DNA of 64,000 nt from CAVWSM01 sp963798505 (GTDB lineage Bacteria > Actinomycetota > Actinomycetes > Jiangellales > Jiangellaceae), in the NCBI GenBank assembly GCA_963798505.1, contig CAWCTX010000019.1, positions 145,977 to 209,976 of the forward strand, read 5' to 3'. This document shows positions 35,701-45,420 of the stretch, one piece after another. The notes below the pieces were generated by a model. The model searched no databases. It was not told where the DNA came from and worked only from the letters and a program-made list of their open reading frames with translations. How positions within the stretch are numbered: the stretch's first letter is position 1; the number at the start of each line of letters is the position of its first letter. The translations under genes and the position numbers were made by a program.

Positions 35701-38620
35701 GTTGTTGGTGATCCAGTGAGTGCGCGTGGTCGTAGTAGAACGTGACCGGCCCGCCCGTGTGCGTGAACGGGATATCGGAACCGTTGCGGGCGCCGCCGGC
35801 ACCGTAGTTCTCGTCCCAGGACCGGTTGATGGCGGCCTTGAACGCGTATCCGCCGGCCGGGAGGTTCGTGACCGGCAGCTTCCAGACGTCGTCCTTGAGA
35901 TCGCGCGTCATCTGCGCCTGGTCGCACCACGGGGCCCAGTCCTCGGGTGCACCGGCCGAGGTCACGCAGCCGAGCTCGCTGTCGAGGCTGCCGGCAGTCG
36001 CGACCGCATCAGGCTGCTCGACGGGGCCGCCGCCACCGCCGCCACCCGGCGTCGGCGGTGCGGGCACGCCGGCGACCGCCGACGTTGCCGCCACGCCCAG
36101 GTCGCCGTCGTGCTCGACGACGATCGCGCGGTACTCGACAGGCGTGCCGGCCGCGATGCCGCGGACGTCGTGGAACACGCGGTAAGGAGCGTTGTCATCG
36201 GTGCCGAGCACCTGCCACTCGGATGCACCGACCGGGCGCCAGGCGAAGGTCACCTGGTTGAGACTGCCGCCCGGCACGGTAACCCCGAGCTCGGCGCGGT
36301 CGTTGACCGCGGCACCGGGGCCGGCGTCCGGAAGACCGGTGCGGGCGCGGCCTTGGTCTTCTTGAGCTGGCGACGTGGCCTGCCACACGACCGCGGACAG
36401 CGCAGGCACGGTTACCGTAACCCTGCCCTCGCTGTCGCTCTTGACCTTCGCAGTGCCGGTAGGCCAGACGCCCTTGAATGTCATGCGCTCGCTGAACGTG
36501 TCGAACGTGACGGTCTTCGGCGCTCGGCGTTGTTCGTGGCGACGACGTACTCGACCTTGTCCTCAGCGTCGATCCGGCTGAACGCGAAGACACCAGCGTC
36601 GTTGCTCGCGTAGCGGTGGATCTGCGCTCCGTCGGCCAACGCAGGGTGTTGGTCGCGCAGCTCAGCGAGCGGCGAGATGTGCTGGTAGAGCGGGTGGTCG
36701 GGGTTGTAGTTGGCCACCGCCGTCGTGGAGTCGGTGCCGATGAGGTCGTTGTCGTTGTACTCCCCGACTTGCGACGGGAACATGTCCTCACGCGCACGCT
36801 GGTCGCCCGGGCCCCCGGGCTCGCCGACCTCGGCGTTGAAGCCCTGCTCGTCGCCGTAGTAGACGACGGGCTGGCCGCGCGTGAGGTACATCAGCGAGTG
36901 GCCCAGCTGGTCGCGCGCGAGCAGCTCGCTGTCGGCCGCGTCGGCATTGGCGGTCCGAACGAAGCTGCCGATGCGCCCCTGGTCGTGGTTGCCGAGGAAA
37001 GTCGGCAACGAGTAGGCGTTGGAGTCGGTGTCGGTGTAGTAGTCGTCGCGCGCATAGAAGTCACGCAGCTCGGTCGTGGCCCGGCCGTTGGCGAAGCCAG
37101 AACCGTTGGCCTGGAACCCGAAGTCAACCGTGGCCTGCAGCTTGCCCTCGGTCGTGTAGCGCGACATGAAGCGCGGGTCGGCGTCGAAGACCTCGCCGAA
37201 CATGAAGAAGTCCTCGTTGCCCAGCGAGGTGGCAAAGCCCGTCAGTGCCGGGCCGAACTGCTGCCAGAACTCCATGTTGACGTGCTTGACCGTGTCGATG
37301 CGGAACCCGTCGACGCCGACGTCCTGCACCCACGTCTGGTAGACGTCGATCAGGCCCTGGACGACATCGGGTCGCTCCGTCCACAGGTCGTCGAGCGCCG
37401 AGAGTCGGCCGGACGGGAAGTCGCCGTACTCGCTGTTCTCACCTGCGAACGAGCTGGTGCCGCGGTTGTGGTACATCGTCGGGTCATTGAGCCAGTCGGG
37501 GACCTTGGCGTCCTCGTCGCCGGCGGGGACGAGCGGCGTGTAGGGGAACGAGTCGCAGGTTCACAGCCGGGAATGCTGGGTCGCCGTCGGCGGAGTCACG
37601 GTCGTCGAACGGCAGTCCCATTGCCGTCCGGTACGGCTCGGTGGCCTTGTCCACGTAGGGAAGGTTGCCCTCGGCGTTGTACAGCGACTCGTCGTAGGCG
37701 ATGACGTCGGCCGTGTGGTTGGTGATGATGTCGAAGAACACCTTGATGCCGCGCGCGTGTGCGCGCATCGACCAGCGCTTGCAGCTCTGCGTTGGTGCCG
37801 AGGTGCGGGTCGATCTGCGTGAAGTCGGTGATCCAGTAACCGTGGTAGCCGGCGCTCTCCGAGCCGGGCGCCCCCTGCACGGGCTTGTTCTTGAACGACG
37901 GGGTCAGCCAGATCGCCGTCGTGCCAAGCCCGTCGATGTACTCGATCTGGTCGAGCAACCCCGCAAGGTCGCCGCCGTGGTAGAAGCCGGTGCTCGTCGG
38001 GTCGTGGCCGTGCGTGCAGATCGGCCACCGGCGATGCCGCCCGTGTCGTTGGCCGGGTCGCCGTTGGCGAACCGGTCGGCCATGACGAAGTAGAAGCGCT
38101 CCTTGCGTGAGGTCCGGTGCGCAGGCTGCTGCCCGCGAGCGCGCGGTCGGCGTCCGACGCTGGCGGCTGCGCTGCCGCCGGAACGACGGTCACGATGTGT
38201 GTCGCGTGGTTGTAGACGAACCGCAGGCTGACGCTCGCTCGCGAGCGGCCAGCGGGATGTTGGCGGCGCCACCACCCGCGCCATAGCTCTCGTCCCAGGT
38301 TCCGTTGAGCGCCACCTTGTACTCGTACGCGCCCGCGGGCACGGCGAACTCGGCCGCGAAGACACCCTCGAGTGTCGGTCGCCGCGAGGTGCGTCGCGGC
38401 GCACGCCGGGCTGCCAGTCGCCAGGACACCCGAGCTCGGACTGCAGGCTGCCGACCAGCGTCACTGGCTCGGGAGGTCGGTGTGCTCGGCCGCGGCCGGG
38501 GGCGACTGTCAGCGCGAAGGTCGACCCGATCAGGGCCAGTCCGGAGACGGCTGCGACAGCCCTCCGGAGACTTGGACGACGCTGGACGTAGCCCATAAGG
38601 GCGCCTCGGCGCTGAGACAT
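32743..38620 (-). CDS. Secreted bifunctional alpha-amylase / pullulanase with three X25-type modules (at least seven frameshifts)
   Basis: A secreted starch- and glycogen-degrading enzyme of about 1,950 residues. The N-terminus (GYVQRRPSLRRAVAAVSGLA) is a signal peptide. Then follow an X25-type module (SLQSELGCPGDWQP); a GH13 alpha-amylase domain with catalytic residues in DGFRIDTVKHV, FMFGEVFDAD and FLGNHDQGRI; an Ig-like region and Gly-rich linker; two more X25 modules (SLDSELGC and SFQSELGCPGDWAP); and a GH13 pullulanase domain with VDGFRFDLMGHHS, YGEGWNFGEV and VDAHDNETLFD. It should cleave both alpha-1,4 and alpha-1,6 bonds. The frame breaks near 38450, 38220, 38115, 38025, 37770, 37560, 36510 and 35730; the 3' kilobases are intact. 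MGYVQRR at 38596 is an alternative start. Confidence 0.85.
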
Positions 38621-38697
38621 GGTGAGACTCCGGAGTCACAGGAAGATGTCGGCTCTGTGACCCTAGCCACATCTGAAAGCACCCCGCAAGACCTGAA

Positions 38698-38754
38698 ATC
38701 TCTTACAGAGATGTGTTTCCCTTTCACCCGCACTAGACTAAGTTAATGACTAAG
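38698..38754 (+). promoter_or_regulatory. Promoter/operator of the toxin-antitoxin pair
   Basis: A perfect inverted repeat, ATCTCT-TAC-AGAGAT, lies at 38698-38712. A -10-like TAGACT at 38734-38739 ends six bases before the antitoxin ATG, placing the transcript start at the start codon. A direct repeat GACTAAG occurs at 38736-38742 and 38748-38754, flanking the start. These are plausible sites for antitoxin autorepression; the whole stretch is less GC-rich than its surroundings. Confidence 0.5.
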
Positions 38755-38991
38755 TCCAGCGCCGTCCAGGTCGGGGTGCACCAGGCCAAGACCCACCTGT
38801 CCCATCTGCTTCGGCTGGTTGATGGCGGTCAGGAAGTCGAGATTCTGCGCGGCGGCAAGCCCGTGGCCAAGATCGTGCCGCTGCGCGCGGCGGAACAGCG
38901 CGAGTTCGGAATCGATGCCGGCGTGTTCGAAGTCCCCGACGACTTCGATGCACCGCTTCCTGACGACATCGTCGCGGCCTTTCACCGGTGA
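38746..38991 (+). CDS. Antitoxin, Phd/YefM (prevent-host-death) family
   Basis: An 81-residue antitoxin. The N-terminal DNA-binding domain reads VGVHQAKTHLSHLLRLVDGG and EVEILRGGKPVAKIVPL, the Phd signature. The C-terminal half, GVFEVPDDFDAPLPDDI, is the acidic toxin-wrapping tail. The gene overlaps the PIN toxin by four bases (GTGA), so the two are made together. The message is probably leaderless. Confidence 0.92.
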   Translation: MTKSSAVQVGVHQAKTHLSHLLRLVDGGQEVEILRGGKPVAKIVPLRAAEQREFGIDAGVFEVPDDFDAPLPDDIVAAFHR

Positions 38992-39380
38992 GCCGCTTCC
39001 TCGTCGACACTCACGTCTGGTTGTGGCTTCAGACCGGCTCACCACGTGTGTCGTCCGAGCTCCGTGCCCGGTTGGCCGACCCGGCCAGCGAACTGCTTCT
39101 CTCAGCCGCGTCGTCATGGGAGATCGCCATCAGGTTCAGGCTGGGCAAGCTCCCTCTTCCCAGCCCACCCTCCGCCTACGTCCCTGATCGCATGCGACGG
39201 TCCGGCACAACGCCTCTCGGCGTCGAGCACGCCCATGCGCTCCGGGCAGGAGAGCTGCCGGAGCACCACAACGACCCGTTCGACCGCCTGCTCATTGCCC
39301 AGGCCCAGATCCTCGACGTGCCGCTGGTTACGGCCGACGAACAGCTCAGCGCCTACGACGTCGCGGTGATCGCAGTCTGA
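38988..39380 (+). CDS. PIN-domain toxin ribonuclease (VapC-like)
   Basis: A 130-residue PIN ribonuclease. Acidic active-site residues are visible in FLVDTHVWLW, SSWEIAIRFRLGKL, and DPFDRLLIAQAQ, with VTADEQLSAY at the end. The toxin would cut RNA when free of its antitoxin; tRNA and rRNA are known targets of the family. It follows the antitoxin by a GTGA overlap. The pair is an isolated accessory insertion between the amylopullulanase and the ABC-F gene. Confidence 0.92.
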   Translation: MSRFLVDTHVWLWLQTGSPRVSSELRARLADPASELLLSAASSWEIAIRFRLGKLPLPSPPSAYVPDRMRRSGTTPLGVEHAHALRAGELPEHHNDPFDRLLIAQAQILDVPLVTADEQLSAYDVAVIAV

Positions 39381-39395
39381 AGGACACGACAGCGG

Positions 39396-41073
39396 CTAGC
39401 GAGTCCGGGCCACCCGGCCCTCGTCCCAGACCGGCTTCGTCCGACTCGTAGACCACGCCGTCCGCGCCGAACACCAGGAAACGATCGAATCCGCGCGTGA
39501 ACCACCGGTCGTGAGTGACCGCAAGGACTGTTCCCTCGTACGCCGCCAACCCCGCCTCGAGCGCTTCCGCCGACACGAGGTCGAGGTTGTCGGTCGGCTC
39601 GTCGAGCAGCAGCATCGTGGCGCCGGACAGCTCGAGCAGCAGGATCTGCAGGCGCGCCTGCTGGCCCCCGGACAGCGTTTCGAACCGCTGCTCTCCCGCA
39701 TAGGCGAGCTCGTAGCGGTCCAAAACGCGGGCTGCCTCCTCGCGTGGCATCCCCCGGCGACGCCCGTCGCCGCGCCAGAGGATGTCCAGCAGGGTGCGCC
39801 CCACGAGCTCCGGGTGCTCGTGGCTCTGCACGAACCAGCCGGGCCTGACCCGGGCGCCGAGGCGCGCGGCGCCGCGATGCGCCACCGGGTCGATCACGAC
39901 GTCCTCGACCGGTTGGTGCTCGATGTCCGGGTCGCTGCCGCCGCGAGCGAGCAGGCGCAGGAAGTGCGACTTGCCTGAGCCGTTGGAGCCGAGCACCGCC
40001 ACCCGCTCGCCATAGAAGACCTCGAGGTCGAACGGCCGCATAAGCCCGGTGAGCTCCAAAGCGCTGCAGACCAGCGCCCGCTTGCCCGTACGGCCGCCAC
40101 GCAGCCGCATGCGCACCTGCTGCTCGCGCGGGATCGCCTCCGGAGGCCCGGCCTCCTCAAACTTGCGCAGCCGAGTCTGTGCCGCCTGGAGGCGGGCGGC
40201 CATATCGGAGTTGTAGGCCGCCTTCTGCCGGTACATCAGCACGAGCGCACGCAGCTTGGCCTGCTCCTCGTCCCAGCGCTTGCGCAGCTCCTCCAGCCGG
40301 GCGAACCGCTCCTGCCGTGCCTCGTGGTAGGTCGCGAACCCTCCCCCATGCGTCCACGCCGTGTTTCCACCGGCACCGAGCTCGACCGTGATGATGCGCG
40401 TGGCCGTGCGGGCGAGCAGCTCGCGGTCGTGGCTGACGTACAGCACGGTCTTGGCAGTCTCGAGCAAGCGGTCCTCGAGCCAGCGCTTCGCCGGCACGTC
40501 GAGGAAGTTGTCCGGCTCGTCTAGCAGCAGCACCTCGTCGGGACCGCGCAGCAGCGCCTCGAGCGCGAGCCGCTTCTGCTCACCGCCAGAGAGCGTGGTC
40601 AGGTCGCGCCACTGGGCCCGCTCGTACGGCACACCGAGCGCAGCGGTCGTGCACTCGTCCCACAGCACCTCCGCGTCGTAGCCGCCGGCATCGGCCCAGT
40701 CGGCGAGCGCCTGGGCGTAGCGCAGCTGGGTGGCCTCGTCGTCGCGCTCCATCATCTGCAGCTCGGCCGCGTCCAGCTCGGTGGCCGCTGCCCGGATCCG
40801 CGGCGGCGCGACCGAGACGAGCAGGTCACGTATGGTCTTCGCCGCTTCGGCAACAAACTGCCGCATCACCCCGAGTCCGCCCGAACGCGTCACCGCGCCC
40901 TCGTCCGGGTCGAGGTCGCCGGTCACGATGCGCAGCAACGTCGTCTTGCCCGACCCGTTGGCGCCGACGAGCGCAACCTTGGCGCCGTCGCCGACGCGGA
41001 AGCTCACGTCGGTGAGCAGCGGCCGCCCGTCGGCGAGCGAGTAGTAGACGGAGTTGACGTCGATGTGACCCAC
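39396..41073 (-). CDS. ABC-F family ATPase (frameshift near the end)
   Basis: A soluble protein with two ABC domains and no membrane segment, about 558 residues, GTG start. Walker A motifs are LVGANGSGKTTLLRIV and VLGSNGSGKSHFLRLL; signatures are LSGGEQKRLALEALL and LSGGQQARLQILLLE. The linker between them is charged and helical. ABC-F proteins act at the ribosomal E site, in translation regulation or antibiotic protection; which applies is unknown. The frame breaks near 39435, and the repaired end reads PVWDEGRVARTR, the common ABC-F C-terminus. Confidence 0.88.
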
Positions 41074-41121
41074 ACTGGTCAGTGTCGCTGGCCGAAGGCG
41101 TTGCGAGCCACCGGATTCGGG

Positions 41122-41550
41122 CTAGCTGATGCCCCGCCGCTTGAGGATCTCTTCGATGTCCTCGAACCCGCTGAGCGGGTCGTCGGCGGCCTTGGCCGTG
41201 ACCTGCTTGCGCTGCGCGCCCTTGCCCGTCGCCGGCTTGGCCGCTGCTGACGCCGGCAGGGTCTTCGGGCCCTTCATCCGGCCACTCACGACGAAGAGCA
41301 CCGCGGACAGCCCCAGAGCCGCCATCCCCAGCCACACCAGCGGCGAGAAAACCAGTGACGCCATGAAGTCGACGGCGAACTCGCCGAGATCCCAGAGCAA
41401 GTCGTCCAGCCCGGCCGCCCACACCCCGAACAGGCCCACCGACGCCGCGGCCACCCGCACCGCGGCGCGGCTGCCCCTGCGCTGGGCGACCGGCACCGTG
41501 GCGGCGATGCCGCCCACCGAGGCGAGCAGGATGACGAGGCCGAAGTCCAT
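41122..41550 (-). CDS. Hypothetical membrane protein
   Basis: A 142-residue protein. It has an N-terminal hydrophobic segment (LVILLASVGGIAATVPVA), a second around AAVRVAAASVGLFGVWAAGL, and a third near FSPLVWLGMAALGLSAVLFVV. The cytoplasmic tail is rich in Ala, Lys and Gln and ends DDPLSGFEDIEEILKRRGIS. No family is recognised. It lies between truA and the ABC-F gene, same strand. Confidence 0.65.
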   Translation of the reverse strand: MDFGLVILLASVGGIAATVPVAQRRGSRAAVRVAAASVGLFGVWAAGLDDLLWDLGEFAVDFMASLVFSPLVWLGMAALGLSAVLFVVSGRMKGPKTLPASAAAKPATGKGAQRKQVTAKAADDPLSGFEDIEEILKRRGIS

Positions 41551-41620
41551 AAGACGAGGTTACGTCGATCCGGGCCGGCCGCGCCCGAGTGGGCGCCCGA
41601 TCTCAGGGTCGCACCAGGGG

Positions 41621-42498
41621 TCAGTCCGGGCTGCTCTGCCGCACCCGGCGTGCCGCGGCGGCCCGCTGCGCAACCTGGTCGTCCGGCGGGTAGCGGACCT
41701 CTTCGAGGGTGAGCCCGTGCGGCGCGACAACCGTGACACCGGGGTCACGTACCCGACCGGCGAGGACTGTCGCCGGCCAGGAGATCGGCCGGCGCCCGTC
41801 GCCGACGGCCAGCAGGCAGCCGATGAGGGCACGGACCATGTTGTGGCAGAACGCGTCCGCTTCGACCCGGGCCTCTGCCAGGCCGAGCGCGGTGCGCTCC
41901 CACGACAGATCAAGCAGGGTGCGGATGGTCGTCGCGCCCTCGCGTTGCCGGCAGAAGGCGGCGAACTCGTGCTCGCCCCGGAGCCCTGCCGCCGCGGCGT
42001 TCATCAGATCCAGGTCGAGCGGTCGGTCGTGCCAGAGCACGTCGTGCCTACGCAGCGGATCGACACCGTACGGGGAGTCCGCGACGCGGTAGGTATACCG
42101 ACGAGACACGGCTGAGAACCTCGCGTCAAAGCCCTCCGGCGCGACTGAGACCGCGAACACGCGCACATCCGGCGGCAGCACGCCCGCCAGTCGTCGCAGC
42201 AACGACTCCTCCGACGGCCGCGTCGTGCGGCCGGGAATGGCCGCCCACATGTCCGCGGCGACGTCGACGTGCACGACCTGCCCGCGCGCGTGGACACCGG
42301 CGTCCGTACGCCCCGCAACCGTGACCTGGGGCTCGGCCGGCAGCCGCAGCACGCGGGCCAGCGCGGCCTGCAGCTCACCCTGGACCGTGCGAAGCCCCGG
42401 CTGGGCGGCCCAGCCGGCGAAGCCGCCGCCGTCGTAGCCCAGATCGAGGCGGAGACGGACGAGCCCGCCCTCCCCGTTGGGGTGGGCGGGCTCGTCAA
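41621..42498 (-). CDS. truA: tRNA pseudouridine(38-40) synthase TruA (start region damaged)
   Basis: Converts uridines 38-40 in the anticodon arm to pseudouridine. The catalytic aspartate is in VAGRTDAGVHARGQVVH; RRYTYRVADSPYGVDPLRR and VEADAFCHNMVRALIG are conserved. The frame is open upstream through RLRLDLGYDGGGFAGW, as in homologues, but contains no start codon before the rplQ stop. A TTG at 42498 is in another frame and would fit if one base were restored between about 42450 and 42495. The start is therefore uncertain, and a strong hairpin occupies the same stretch. Confidence 0.85.
42458..42496 (-). terminator. Hairpin between rplQ and truA, overlapping the truA start
   Basis: A perfect 13-bp stem (42458-42470 with 42484-42496) and 13-base loop. 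It begins 17 bases past the rplQ stop, so it can end or attenuate the ribosomal transcript. It also covers the presumed first codons of truA, which may thereby be controlled at the level of translation. No T-run follows. Confidence 0.7.
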
Positions 42499-42513
42499 CG
42501 GCTAGATGACCGC

Positions 42514-43095
42514 TCAGACGGTGTCCTTGGGTTCGGCCTTGGACTCGCCCTCGGCGGCCTCGTCGGTCGTCTCCTCGGACGCAGTCTCGTCAGCGACCTC
42601 GACCTCGGTCTCGACGACGTCGGTCTCCACGACCTCGGTCTCGACGGCCTCGGCGGCCGGGGTCGCGGCGGCCGCAGTTTCCGCCTCGGCGGCGGCACGA
42701 CGGGTCGCACCGGTCGCCTCGGCCACGACCTGCTCGGCCAGCGGCTCGACGAGCTCGATCACGGCCATGGGCGCGTTGTCGCCCTTGCGCGGACCGATCT
42801 TGGTGATGCGGGTGTAGCCGCCGTTGCGGCTCTCGTACCGCGGCCCGATCTCGGTGAAGAGCACGTGCACGACGCTCTTGTCGCGGATCGTCGCCATGAC
42901 CTGGCGGCGAGCGTGCAGGTCGCCACGCTTGGCCTTGGTGATCAGCCGCTCCGCCACCGGGCGCAGCCGCTTGGCCTTGGCCTCGGTGGTGGTGATCCGG
43001 CCGTGCTCGAAGAGCGCCGTGGCGAGGTTGGCGAGCATCAGGCGCTCATGCGCCGGACCGCCGCCCAGGCGGGCACCCTTGGTGGGCTGAGGCAT
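42514..43095 (-). CDS. rplQ: 50S ribosomal protein L17 with acidic C-terminal extension
   Basis: The first 120 residues are a typical L17: MPQPTKGARLGGGPAHERLM and NGGYTRITKIGPRKGDNAP. A further 70 residues form a Glu/Thr/Val-rich tail (for example EVVETDVVETEVEVADE) with no counterpart in the roughly 125-residue proteobacterial protein. Similar acidic tails occur in other actinobacteria. It follows rpoA with a hairpin between them. Confidence 0.97.
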   Translation of the reverse strand: MPQPTKGARLGGGPAHERLMLANLATALFEHGRITTTEAKAKRLRPVAERLITKAKRGDLHARRQVMATIRDKSVVHVLFTEIGPRYESRNGGYTRITKIGPRKGDNAPMAVIELVEPLAEQVVAEATGATRRAAAEAETAAAATPAAEAVETEVVETDVVETEVEVADETASEETTDEAAEGESKAEPKDTV

Positions 43096-43146
43096 GGTTG
43101 TCGTTCTCCTGTTCGTGGCTCGGCACCACGGGTTCTGCGGGGGGAA

Positions 43147-43169
43147 CCCGGGGGGCGGAGCCCCCCGGG
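43147..43169 (-). repeat. GC hairpin after rpoA, copy A of a repeated element
   Basis: A perfect 10-bp stem, CCCGGGGGGC with GCCCCCCGGG, and a GGA loop, four bases past the rpoA stop. An element identical except for the loop occurs at 49306-49328. It may be a terminator, mRNA-stability element or dispersed repeat. Confidence 0.7.
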
Positions 43170-43173
43170 CGGC

Positions 43174-44190
43174 TTAGTACTGCTCGTCTTCGGCGTAGGT
43201 CTGGTCGGCGTCCTCGGCGTACGAGTCCACGACCGTCGCCGGGTCGAACGCCGGGCCGCTGTCCTTGAGCCCGAGGCCCATCCCCTGGAGCTTGGCCTTG
43301 ACCTCGTCGATCGACTTCTGCCCGAAGTTGCGGATGTCGAGCAGGTCGGCCTCACTGCGCGAGATGAGCTCACCCACGGAGTGGATGCCCTCGCGCTTGA
43401 GGCAGTTGTACGAGCGGACCGTGAGCTGCAGGTCTTCGATCGGCAGCGCGAGGTCGGCCGCCATCTGAGCGTCGATCGGGGACGGCCCGATCTCGATGCC
43501 CTCGGCGTCGACGTTGAGCTCGCGGGCCAGCCCGAACAGCTCGACCAGCGTCGTGCCGGCCGACGCGACCGCGTCGCGCGGGTTGACCGACGGCTTGGTC
43601 TCGACGTCGACGATGAGCTTGTCGAAGTCCGTACGGCCCTCGACGCGCGTCGCCTCGACCTTGTAGGTGACCTTGAGCACCGGCGAGTAGATCGAGTCGA
43701 CCGGGATACGGCCGATCTCGGCGTCGGAGCGCTTGTTCTGCACAGCGGAGACGTAGCCACGTCCACGCTCGACGGTGAGCTCCATCTCGAGCTTGCCGTC
43801 CTTGTTGAGCGTGGCGATGTGCAGGTCGGCGTTGTGCACCTCGACACCGGCCGGCGGCGCGATGTCCGCGGCGGTTACGGCGCCCGGGCCCTGCTTGCGC
43901 AGGTACATGGTCACCGGCTCGTCGTTCTCCGAGGAGACGACGAGAGCCTTGAGGTTGAGGATGACGTCGGTGACATCTTCCTTGACGCCCGGCACGGTGC
44001 TGAACTCGTGCAGGACGCCGTCGATCCGGATGCTGGTGATCGCAGCACCCGGGATGGACGACAGGAGGGTGCGACGCAGCGAGTTGCCGAGCGTGTAGCC
44101 GAAGCCCGGCTCGAGGGGCTCGATGATGAACCGCGAGCGGTTCTCGGCGACGGACTCTTCCGACAGAGTCGGACGCTGGGTGATGAGCAC
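43174..44190 (-). CDS. rpoA: DNA-directed RNA polymerase alpha subunit
   Basis: A 338-residue alpha subunit. The N-terminal dimerisation domain begins (GTG) with LITQRPTLSEESVAENRSRF and has GFGYTLGNSLRRTLLSSIPG. The C-terminal DNA-binding domain reads SYNCLKREGIHSVGELISRS and contains the arginine that contacts UP elements. It ends with an acidic tail, YAEDADQTYAEDEQY. It lies between rpsD and rplQ, with hairpins on both sides. Confidence 0.98.
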   Translation of the reverse strand: MLITQRPTLSEESVAENRSRFIIEPLEPGFGYTLGNSLRRTLLSSIPGAAITSIRIDGVLHEFSTVPGVKEDVTDVILNLKALVVSSENDEPVTMYLRKQGPGAVTAADIAPPAGVEVHNADLHIATLNKDGKLEMELTVERGRGYVSAVQNKRSDAEIGRIPVDSIYSPVLKVTYKVEATRVEGRTDFDKLIVDVETKPSVNPRDAVASAGTTLVELFGLARELNVDAEGIEIGPSPIDAQMAADLALPIEDLQLTVRSYNCLKREGIHSVGELISRSEADLLDIRNFGQKSIDEVKAKLQGMGLGLKDSGPAFDPATVVDSYAEDADQTYAEDEQY

Positions 44191-44239
44191 GGTGTTTTCC
44201 TTTCCGCGACGACCGCTATATGACGTGCGGGTAGAAGGT

Positions 44240-44271
44240 GTCCTGCGGGGCCAAAAGCAGCCCCGCAGGAC
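44240..44271 (-). terminator. Hairpin between rpsD and rpoA
   Basis: A perfect 12-bp stem (44240-44251 with 44260-44271) and 8-base loop starting seven bases past the rpsD stop. It could be a partial terminator or processing site lowering rpoA relative to the ribosomal genes. Confidence 0.7.
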
Positions 44272-44277
44272 CTCATA

Positions 44278-44883
44278 TCACTTGGAGTAGAGCTCGACGA
44301 TCAGCTGCTCCTGAACCGGCGTGTCGATCTGCTGCCGGGTCGGGAGCTGGTGGACCAGGATGCGCATGGTCGACGGGAGCACCTCGAGCCACGCGGGCAC
44401 GGGACGCTCGCCGTGGGTCTCACGAGCGATGATGAACGGCGTCGTCTCGATCGACTTGGGCTTGACCTCGATGACGTCGTGCGCCTGGACGCGGTAGGAC
44501 GGCACGTTGACCTTCTGGCCGTTGACCAGGAAGTGGCCGTGCACGACCAGCTGGCGCGAGTGCCGACGGGTGCGCGCGAGACCCGAACGGTAGATGACGT
44601 TGTCGAGGCGGGACTCGAGGATCTGCAGCAGGACGTCACCCGTCTTGCCCTGCTTCTGGTTGGCCTCTTCGTAGTAGCGGCGGAACTGCTTCTCGAGGAC
44701 GCCGTAGGTGTAGCGCGCCTTCTGCTTCTCGTGCAGCTGGAGGCGGTACTCCGACTCCTTGACCCGGCCGCGGCCGTGCTGGCCGGGCGGGTAGGGACGG
44801 CGCTCGTAAGCCTTGTCGCCGCCGACCAGGTCAACGCCGAGGCGGCGCGACTTCTTGGTGAGCGGTCCGGTGTAGCGGGCCAT
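44278..44883 (-). CDS. rpsD: 30S ribosomal protein S4
   Basis: A 201-residue primary 16S rRNA-binding protein. It starts MARYTGPLTKKSRRLGVDLV and shows the S4 RNA-binding domain SRLDNVIYRSGLARTRRHSR. The N-terminal cysteines of zinc-binding S4 forms are absent, so this is the zinc-free type. It follows rpsK by 20 bases. Confidence 0.98.
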   Translation of the reverse strand: MARYTGPLTKKSRRLGVDLVGGDKAYERRPYPPGQHGRGRVKESEYRLQLHEKQKARYTYGVLEKQFRRYYEEANQKQGKTGDVLLQILESRLDNVIYRSGLARTRRHSRQLVVHGHFLVNGQKVNVPSYRVQAHDVIEVKPKSIETTPFIIARETHGERPVPAWLEVLPSTMRILVHQLPTRQQIDTPVQEQLIVELYSK

Positions 44884-44903
44884 GGTTCAGAATCTCCTGC
44901 GGG

Positions 44904-45314
44904 TCAGACGCGGCGGCGCTTCGGCGGGCGGCAACCGTTGTGCGGCTGCGGGGTGACGTCCTGGATCGAGCCGACCTCGAGGCCGACGGCCTGGATGGAG
45001 CGGATCGCAGTCTCCCGGCCCGAGCCCGGGCCCTTGACGAGGACGTCGACCTTGCGCATGCCGTGCTCCTGGGCACGACGCGCGGCAGCCTCGGCGGCCA
45101 TCTGGGCCGCGAAGGGGGTGGACTTGCGGGAGCCCTTGAAGCCCACCTGGCCGGCGCTGGCCCACGCGATCACGTTCCCGGCGGGGTCGGTGATCGAGAC
45201 GATCGTGTTGTTGAACGTGCTCTTGATGTGCGCGACACCCTGCGCGACGTTCTTCTTCTCCTTGCGGCGCACCTTCTTGGCGGCGCCCGTAGCCTGTCGG
45301 CTCTTGGGAGGCAT
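44904..45314 (-). CDS. rpsK: 30S ribosomal protein S11
   Basis: A 136-residue platform protein near the mRNA exit. KSTFNNTIVSITDPAGNVI and the C-terminal PHNGCRPPKRRRV are diagnostic. A Lys-rich N-terminus (AAKKVRRKEKKNVAQG) precedes the core. It lies 106 bases past rpsM, same strand, in the alpha cluster. Confidence 0.98.
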   Translation of the reverse strand: MPPKSRQATGAAKKVRRKEKKNVAQGVAHIKSTFNNTIVSITDPAGNVIAWASAGQVGFKGSRKSTPFAAQMAAEAAARRAQEHGMRKVDVLVKGPGSGRETAIRSIQAVGLEVGSIQDVTPQPHNGCRPPKRRRV

Positions 45315-45420
45315 CCTGTGTTTTCTCCTAGATCAAGTTCGGAAGCTATGGCGTCGAAACGCAAGACGGCCGGTTGGCTGGACCCCAGGGTTCTGAGGTC
45401 GGCTGCGCAACCCTTCTTGC

